A DNA stretch of 64,000 bases from Nicotiana tabacum (lineage: Eukaryota > Streptophyta > Magnoliopsida > Solanales > Solanaceae). The stretch lies in the NCBI RefSeq assembly GCF_000715075.1, contig NC_134089.1, positions 106,895,157 through 106,959,156 on the forward strand, read 5' to 3'. The notes under the pieces are model-generated. The model worked only from the letters and a program-made list of their open reading frames with translations. It did not search any database and had not been told where the DNA came from. The translations under genes were made by a program, and so were the position numbers. Below are positions 57,180-64,000 of the stretch, piece by piece; position 1 is the first letter of the stretch; each line of letters opens with the position of its first letter.

Positions 57180-58150
57180 TCCCCCTCTAGGGCGACCCTA
57201 GCTGACTAATCTCCACCTCGAACTGGCTGGGCGGGTGGGGAAGTAATTGGTGCTGAAGTCGAAATTTGGCTCCTCTACTGGGATGAGCCTCCCGTAAGAC
57301 GGGGACAAAACCTCTTGATATGACCCAAATCTCCATACTCAAAGCAACCTCTCCTGGTAAATGGAGATGGGGACTGAAGGGAGCCTCGAGCACCAGGATA
57401 CCCTCTAGAAGAACCAGGCATAGATGAGCCTTGAACTGATGGTGCCTGAGTCGAACTCTGAGCTAGAAGGGCACTGAGAGATGAATAACCCTGATGTGGA
57501 CAGTGAGAACCATGGCCAGATGATCCACCACGGTGACCCGAACGGGCTGGCCAAGCATGTCTGAATAGACGGCCGCTGCCGTGCTGGAACTAACCTCCCG
57601 AAGGAACACCACCAAAACTACAAGATCCCCAAGGCCTCTTGGCCACCCTCTCATCTCGCTCGTGGCAGCGAACTAACTCTATCTCTGTGGTAATGTCAAC
57701 CACCTCCTCAAAATAAGTGCCAAATACTCTCTCTCTGGCCAGAAAAATCCGTAGCTAATAAGTGAGGCCATCAACGAACCTCCTGATCCTCTCCCTATCT
57801 GTGGGAACTAGCCCGATAGCAAGACGGGCCAATTCGGAGAGTCTCATCTCACACTGCGTCATGGTCATATCCCCCTGACATAGCTACTCGAACTACCTAT
57901 GCAGCTCTTCTTTGCGGGAATACGATACATACTTCTCTAGGAAGAGAATGGAGAACTGATGCCGGGTAAGGGGCACTGCACCGACAGGCCTATGCCTCTC
58001 ATAAGCCTCCCACCAAGTGAAGGCAGCTCCAGAAAAATGAACAGTAGTAAATGAGACCCCACTAGTCTCCAGAATACCTGCTGTACGTAACATCCTCTAA
58101 CACTTTTCCAAGAGACCCTGGGTATCCTCGCCCTCTGCCTCATTGAAAGT
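57180..58150 (-). pseudogene. gag: Minus-strand chromovirus Gag, 5'-truncated
   Basis: Capsid segments read MLRTAGILETSGVSFTTVHF, SGAAFTWWEAYERHRP and FLEKYVS (58093-57893). An ELARLAIGLVPTDRERIRRF region follows, then a Gly/Ser/Gln-rich linker and a knuckle, RGCFEYGDLGHIKRFCPRL (about 57345). There the second Cys position reads Tyr. The N-terminal part of Gag, leader, primer site and 5' LTR are absent; sequence changes at about 58150 to a Tat-like LTR. Confidence 0.82.
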
Positions 58151-58819
58151 TATAGGCTTTTTCAGTTTTTACTCTTATTGTCAACCGATTTCATTTTTTC
58201 TCTGTCACGACCCTAAAACCGACCCGGTTGTGATGGTGTCTAACATGAAACTAGGCCTGCTGACACAACTTCCTATTTTAACCATTGATCATTAAGAATC
58301 ATTTTAAGCCTTTAATTAAGCAAATGTTTCATAATGTAAGTTTACATGAACAGTGCGGAAATAATTTACAAGCCCGACATCGGGGTGTCACAAGTCACGA
58401 GCATCTACTAAGGTCTGAATACAATGAAAAGTCTAAAAATGTACTGAATACAGTCTAGTGGAAACAAAAGGGAGAAAAGTTGTACTGCAAACGCCGTGCA
58501 GCTACCTTGCTAAACTCCGATGACCCTGCCTCTGAGCAATCAATACCCGCTACCGGGTTCAGAAATACCTGAATCTGCACACAAGGTGTAGGGAGTAATG
58601 TGAGTACTCCAACTCAGTAAGTAATAAATGTAAATGAAAGCCGAGCAATAAGAAAACACGTAAAACACAACGCAACACTACAGCAAATACAGTACCTTTC
58701 CAAAACAGTACATAAATCATTTATTTCGTAAATCAAGCTCAGTTTCTGTGAAAACCTTTTAAAATAACTTTCAATAGTTTCAAACGAGTGATAAAACAGT
58801 GAGTAAAAAGGATGGAAAC

Positions 58820-58995
58820 ATAAACAGCCTCTCGGGCAAAACATGTACCATAAACCGCCTTCAAGCATAATGTCAATAGAACAAGCCCATCGGGCTACCT
58901 CACAATCACTCGTAATCAGCCCTTCGGGCATAACATGAGTCAAGAATAGCCCTTAAGGCATAACATGGAACAACATCAGCCCCTCAGGCTATAAC
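58820..58995. repeat. AGCCC-N3-GGGC hairpin array in solo LTR
   Basis: AGCCCATCGGGCT, AGCCCTTCGGGCATAACATG, AGCCCTTAAGGCATAACATG and AGCCCCTCAGGCTATAACA occur at roughly 30-50-bp spacing. Each is a 4-5-bp-arm hairpin followed by an ATAACATG-like tail. Confidence 0.75.
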
Positions 58996-59004
58996 ACATC
59001 TCAT

Positions 59005-59245
59005 ACTGGGTACCCACACTCACTAGGGGTGTACAGACTCAGGGAGGGGCCCCTTACGGTCCAAGCGCAATAACAAGCCATCTCGTGGCGTAATCAATAT
59101 ATCACTCACTCAGGGTACCCACGCTAAATGGGGGTATACAGACTACAAGAGGGCCCCCTTACGGCCCAAGCGTAATATCAAGCCACCTCGTGGCGTAACC
59201 AATAGGCTCTTGGCCTCATATCAAGCCACCTTGTGGCGTACAACT
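59005..59245. repeat. Tandem duplication of ~95 bp in solo LTR
   Basis: The series GGGTACCCAC, ...GGGTGTACAGACT, GGCCCCTTACGG, CCAAGCG and CAAGCCATCTCGTGGCGTAA is repeated with changes, starting near 59005 and 59105. A third partial copy of the CAAGCCACC-TTGTGGCGTA part lies near 59223. Confidence 0.7.
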
Positions 59246-60284
59246 CAGGCCCTCGACCTCATAATCATAAATAGGTGTATCACTATTGCGACGTGCAGCC
59301 TGACCCAAAAGTATTCTCACAACACAGGTCCTCGGCCTTACTCAGTCAGAAATCTCTAAAAGCCACTCGGGCACAGTAAAATATGATGCTCAGCCCAAAA
59401 TATCATTTAAAGTATTAAAATAGAGTAAACATGGCTGAGTTATGAAAATAGTAGAATATAGCATGACTGAGTACAAATATAAAAGTCAAAACAATGAGGA
59501 AATAGCAGTAAAAATCCCCTAAGGGTCCAAAACAATTGGCACGAGAACCAAATATGGCATTCATCCCAAAACATGATGATAGCAACAATTTTAGATCAAA
59601 TACGCAATAAAACAGTCATTCGGGATGGCCTAAGTCACAATCCCCAATGGTATATGACCCTACACTCATCATCTAGCGTGTGCGTCACCTCAATATAGCA
59701 CAACGATGTGAAATCCGGGGTTTCATACCCTCAGACCAAACATTTACAATCATTACTTACCTTAATCCGGTCCAACTCTAGCCCGTGATGCCCTTTCCTC
59801 TCGACTCGACCTACGAATGCTCCAAATCTAGTCAAAAGTAGATTCATACCATCAAAATATGCTAAGGGAACAAAGCCCATTCGAAAATATCCAATATATA
59901 CCAAAAATTCCAAAATTGGCCAAACCCGGCCCCGGGGCCCACGTCTCTGAACTCGATAAAATTTATACCAAAATGATCCTCATCCTCCCACGAGTCTACA
60001 ATATCAAGAACACTGAAATCGGAGTTCAATTATCCCCTCAAATACCCATTTTAAGGTCTCTTAATCTCAAGCCCTACTTACCCATTTTGCACTGATTTTT
60101 CCCAAAGGTTCACCATTAATTAGGCCTTTAATCACATATAAACGAGTTATGAAGTCAAGAATTTTACCTCCAAGAGATTACCTTTTGGTTTCCTCAAGAA
60201 TCCCTCTCAAAAGCTTCAAACCTGTTCAAAAATGGTGAAAAAAAGAAGGGTCGCAGATTGGCTATTTAATACTACCCAGGTTTA

Positions 60285-60560
60285 ACCCTTCGCGAACGCG
60301 GCCACACATTCGCGTTCGCGTAGAACATTTTTTTACTGACCAAAGATCCTCATACGTGGACGCGAGGACCATCTTGCGAACGCGATGCACCACTGAACGG
60401 ACCTTCGCGATCGCGGCTCCCACTTCGCGAACTCGGAGCACAAATCCTCCCTTGCCTCCAGTTCCCTTACGCAAACCCGTATCTACCCTCGCGAACGCAT
60501 AGAATGAAAATCATCATCACACAAAATACCCTTCGCGAACGCGATTCACCTCCGCGAATG
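60285..60560. repeat. TTCGCGAACGCG array in solo LTR
   Basis: CTTCGCGAACGCGG, ATTCGCGTTCGCGTA, CTTGCGAACGCGA, CTTCGCGATCGCGG, CCTCGCGAACGC and CTTCGCGAACGCGA fill about 275 bp. Each contains a CGCGAACGCG or TTCGCGAA palindrome. It occupies the same relative place in the LTR as the CCGCAGATGCGG arrays of the related families. Confidence 0.85.
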
Positions 60561-61699
60561 CGATGAACAAAAATGTCTGCAACAAAAACCAGCAAAACTG
60601 CCATGTCCAACGTCCAAGATTTGATTCGTTAACCACCCGACACTCACCCGAGGCCCTCGAAACCTCAACCAAACAAGACAACATATCCCATAACATCAAT
60701 AAAACCTGTTCAAACCTTCGAAACGCTCAAAACAACATCAAAACTCCAAAATTACATCGGATTCAAGCCTAAGAACTCCAAAAACTTTCAAATTCCGCTT
60801 TCGATCAAAAAGTCTATCAAACCTCGTCCAACTCCTAAACCTTTCACGGAGCTCCAAAGTACATTCCGATCACGCTCCTAAGTCCCAAATCACCTAACAG
60901 TGCTAATCAAATCGTAAAAATTCCAATCCGAGATCATATACATACAAGTCAAAACTTGGTCAAACCTTTAAAATTTTAAACTTCAAACCGGGAACTGTTC
61001 TTCCAAATTCATTCTAATTACCCTGAAAACCAAAATCGACGATTTATATAAGTCATAATACATCACACTGGGGTAGTCATGCCTGAGAACTTGCGAGCGA
61101 AGTGCAAAAGCTCAAAACGACCAGTCGGGTCTTTACATTCTCAAAAACTAAGGTTTTGTTTTCTGGGAGATTTATGCAAAAAAAAAGAGAAGGGGTTTGT
61201 TTGCATTAAATGTTCTCATCTCTGACTCTCTTATTAACTGTCCGACTGATTTTACTTGATTTAATCAAGCTCCATGTATTTGTCTTTGTGTTTCCTAAGG
61301 TTTAGATTCTTTGACTATTTATCCTGCTATCTTCTGCCCGTTACCTTTACCTTAGCTCTATTAATTAAAGTGTTAATTGATTCACTTGCCTAAATTAGGT
61401 TTGAATTTAGTACCAGTATTTCCTTATAAAAGTTTTACTTATTTTTACCCGATCTATGTATCCGTATTACTGGCTTGATTTTTGTATTCTGATTCCTAAT
61501 TAATTCTGGAAACTACTTCTTACCTTATTAACCTTATTCTTAATTACTGATTGATTCCTTGAGAGATTTTCCTTAAATTAAGAGGTACTTATTCGATTTT
61601 GTCCCCTTAATTGATCCATGACTAATTGTTAATTAATTTTTCATACCTTATATGCGTATGATTGGTTCATTACCTTATGTGTCCTACTCTAGTGCATGC

Positions 61700-61707
61700 T
61701 ATAAAAA
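61700..61707 (+). promoter_or_regulatory. Putative TATA box of the partial Tat-like LTR
   Basis: TATAAAAA in GCATGCTATAAAAACCC, followed by an AC-rich leader (ACACAGACAG...), matching the position of the TATA box in the Ogre LTRs. Confidence 0.45.
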
Positions 61708-63039
61708 CCCTCCATTGTTCTGATTTTAAAACACAGACAGATACACATATGCACAAACACACTTAGAAAAAGAAACATACATAAACACACACAAAAAACT
61801 CTTGCTCTCATTCTAACCTTTCTGTTACTTGTGTTTGCTACATTGTCTAGCCGACTGAAAGCCAAGGCTAGACTATTAGATTCTGCATACTTTCAACTTC
61901 ATGCTAGCTATTTCCTAACTGGTATGTCTCCGTTCCTATTTTCATTCATTATGCTATGGAGTTGAACCTATGTGTTTTCCTGTTTATTGCTCTCAATCAG
62001 AATGACCACTTTTGTGTAGTTCACTCCTGTCTTTCCTGTTTATTGCTCATAATTAGCATAATTACTACTATGTATGTCTTTCTTGTTCATTAGTTTAAAT
62101 TAGCAAGGCTACTTCTGTTGCTATGTCCTACTCAATATGTTGTGGAATCTGACTGTTATAAGATGTCAACCTGTCTTTGCATGTGTTATATTTCTGATAA
62201 CTAGCATGACCTTAACTCTCATGAAATTGTCTTGTTCAATATGTCAATATGATTCACACACTTTTATCATGTTCTTATTTGGTACAAGATGCTTATCTAC
62301 TTGTTTTCTCAACTAGCATGCTTGCCCTGTTTTATGTGTTCCTGACTTCTATGTTCCCAACCCCTACTACCATTCTCTGTATAGTTGTTTGTTTATTATT
62401 CTGTTCCCAGCATACTATCTGACCACCTAGTGATGATTAATGAACTAAGTTAAATCTAGGTAGTGTGAAACTTTGCTTGAAGTGTTTGTGATCCTGTTTC
62501 TGTCTACTGTTTAATTGCTGGAATCTTTGTTTGAATTCTAAGTGTTGAAATGACTCTGTTTGTTCCTATTTACTCCTAAAATCCAAACAATTTTCTTCAA
62601 ACTATTTCCTATTTTCATGTACTATTTTTCAACTCCTACTCTTAGAATATCCAGGGTCTTTCCCCTCCAGTGTGAGCACTGCCTAGGAGTTCATAAGACT
62701 CTTCCGAACTCTGACACACTGGGGCTGGCTTTTCCAAACTTGTTCACAAAACTGTGTCTTTAAAAGGATTTCTGGTGTGAGCATTGCCCGGGGTCCCTGA
62801 GGCCCTTGGGAACATTGACGCACCAGAAGGCCATTTGGTGTACTATGAGATACTAGCATATTTTAGACTTGGTTGAAGGCCTGGTTTCCAGGTTTACTTT
62901 TAGGCTTATCCAGGATCCCTATAGTATAGCAATTTTATTCTGTAATTTATTTATATCTGGTATGTAATAATAATTCATGTAAAAACAGATATTGGGTTAT
63001 TAGTAAAACTGGGAAGGGATTTTTTATATATAATTTTGT

Positions 63040-63545
63040 GGGGATTGAGTAGAAACCATGTCTATGAGACTATTGTGATGATATTTATTTGCATTAGAAA
63101 CCATGTTCATAGGGTTTATATCATTATGTTGAATTCTCATCCTAGAAATCCTACTTCTAGGACATTTACCCATTTTGCAATAATCATGTTTTCAAAACCT
63201 CTATGTGTGAATTAGAAATCATGTTTCTGGGATATTTTGTTGCACTCACTTGTCAATTAATTGACACCTTTATTCGCCTAGATATCATGCCTATAAAAAA
63301 CTATATATAAAATCAGTTTCATCGCTTAACTGTCATGTCTATAAGGAATTAGTGTAAAAACAATTCCAACACTTAGATATCATGTTCATAGAGATAAACA
63401 TGTAAAATCAGTTTTGTAATGCTTGGGATCATTTTTCAGCACGTAGACATCATGCCTATAGGGTCTAAACGGATAAAATTTGCCTGTTTAAACTAGTCAC
63501 TTGTTTATAATACATTTAGATATCATACCTATAGGATCCTGCCGG
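63040..63545 (+). repeat. TAGAnATCATGnCTATAGG array in the partial Tat-like LTR
   Basis: About ten loosely spaced copies (for example TAGAAACCATGTCTATGAG, TAGAAATCATGTTTCTGGG, TAGATATCATGCCTATAA, TAGACATCATGCCTATAGGG, TAGATATCATACCTATAGG). The same motif is used in the Ogre LTRs, though flanking sequence differs. Confidence 0.75.
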
Positions 63546-64000
63546 TTATCACCTAGGCAAGCCTGTAAGATAATTAAAACCCTGAAGTTGCCAAAAACTG
63601 TGTTTGTTTGACTGTTTATAAACTGCCCAGATTCAAGAAGTAATAAAATCAGTAGGCAAACTGATTAGGTATTTACTGCCTCGCCTTAATGAAACTACTG
63701 CATATTTTGTGCTCATCTCGATATCCTGCTATAGGACTTTAAATCGTTTAAAACTATTTGTTTGAGGCGTGCAATTGTTTGCTTATTTGTGGAGGTAAAT
63801 GTGAGCCCCTTTAACTGCACCTTATGTGACAATCCTACTTGTTTTGTTTCACGCCTTGTTTTCTCTTTTTAAGCACCATAGGTAGGTTTAGAACCACCTT
63901 AACTAGAGGTCCTAACCATCTCCAGGGCTCTAGGCAAGGTATGGGTAATGCACGCATAGGGTACGTATTCGATGCTATTAGAACGCTTAGATAATAATTA

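Larger units (their letters stand above)
58203..61138 (-). mobile_element. Solo LTR, Tekay/Del-like, minus orientation
   Basis: Left edge TGTCACGACCCTAAAACC, right edge GTCGGGTCTTTACA. A perfect 5-bp duplication TTCTC lies at 58198-58202 and 61139-61143. No primer site or pol is attached, and both flanks belong to the same Tat-like LTR, so this is a solo LTR left by recombination. Length is 2936 bp. It is related to, but distinct from, the LTR at 17175-52006. Confidence 0.88.
58151..64000 (+). mobile_element. Partial Tat/Ogre-related LTR, plus orientation, split by a solo LTR
   Basis: 58151-58202 and 61139-64000 are contiguous once the solo LTR is removed. Landmarks match the Ogre LTRs in order: a TATA-like string (61700), an AC-rich leader, GTGAGCATTGCCCGGGG (62780, compare GTGTGAGCATTACCCGG at 22125), then the TAGATATCATGCC array (63040-63545). 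Sequence identity to the Ogre is clearly lower, so it is a different family. Neither LTR end is in view, and the left junction with the truncated gag is abrupt. Confidence 0.6.

Noticed and set aside
58203..61138. 5' LTR of the minus-strand chromovirus
   Set aside because: It has its own perfect TTCTC duplication, no primer site next to gag, and both flanks belong to one Tat-like LTR.

Overview
This window looks like plant heterochromatin, most likely from a Solanaceae genome. I infer that from recognising tobacco/tomato/pepper-type repeats, not from a marker gene. I found no convincing host gene. The window is a nest of LTR retrotransposons with small non-autonomous repeats between them. Nearly all coding sequence is decayed Gag-Pol; I see no bacterial or viral gene cluster.

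Left part (1-17174). A partial minus-strand LTR (1-1991) is followed by unassigned sequence, an (AT)20 tract, a GC-rich block, a degenerate tRNA-Thr-like head and a palindrome-rich foldback element (3668-4082). Next come an Athila-like LTR fragment, a degenerate minus-strand ORF (6384-7548), a 301-bp MITE with TTA target-site duplications (9032-9332) and an Athila-type integrase remnant (about 9340-10530, minus). From about 10531 to 16804 there is an old minus-strand Tat-type LTR, split by a plus-strand solo LTR of a related family (10865-14684). The old element's 3' non-coding end follows (16805-17174).

Central part (17175-58150). A 5'-truncated minus-strand chromovirus (Tekay/Del-like) runs from gag (about 58150) to its 3' LTR (52006 down to 17175). 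That LTR is interrupted by a plus-strand Ogre/Tat-like element (19151-51189). The Ogre's own 5' LTR is interrupted by a complete plus-strand Tekay-like element (22463-33237) with a perfect 5-bp target-site duplication, CCGCA. The Ogre has 4.7-4.9 kb LTRs, an extra ORF1 before gag, gag, protease, RT, RNase H, a second archaeal-type RNase H and integrase. Its 3' region of about 2 kb is packed with tandem repeats. The minus-strand chromovirus carries an internal tandem duplication of about 1.8 kb covering its pol 3' end and LTR 5' end.

Right part (58151-64000). A plus-strand Tat/Ogre-related LTR runs off the window end. It is interrupted by a minus-strand solo LTR (58203-61138) with a perfect TTCTC target-site duplication.

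Order of events. The minus-strand chromovirus predates the Ogre, and the Ogre predates the Tekay-like element nested in it. All elements are inactivated. Recurrent lesions are C-to-T/G-to-A changes that create TAG/TAA or replace catalytic residues, small deletions that remove active sites, and frameshifts. The most interesting structures are the satellite-like arrays in the Ogre 3' region, bracketed by a repeated motif, the palindromic arrays inside LTRs, the Ogre ORF1 and the tandemly duplicated element end.
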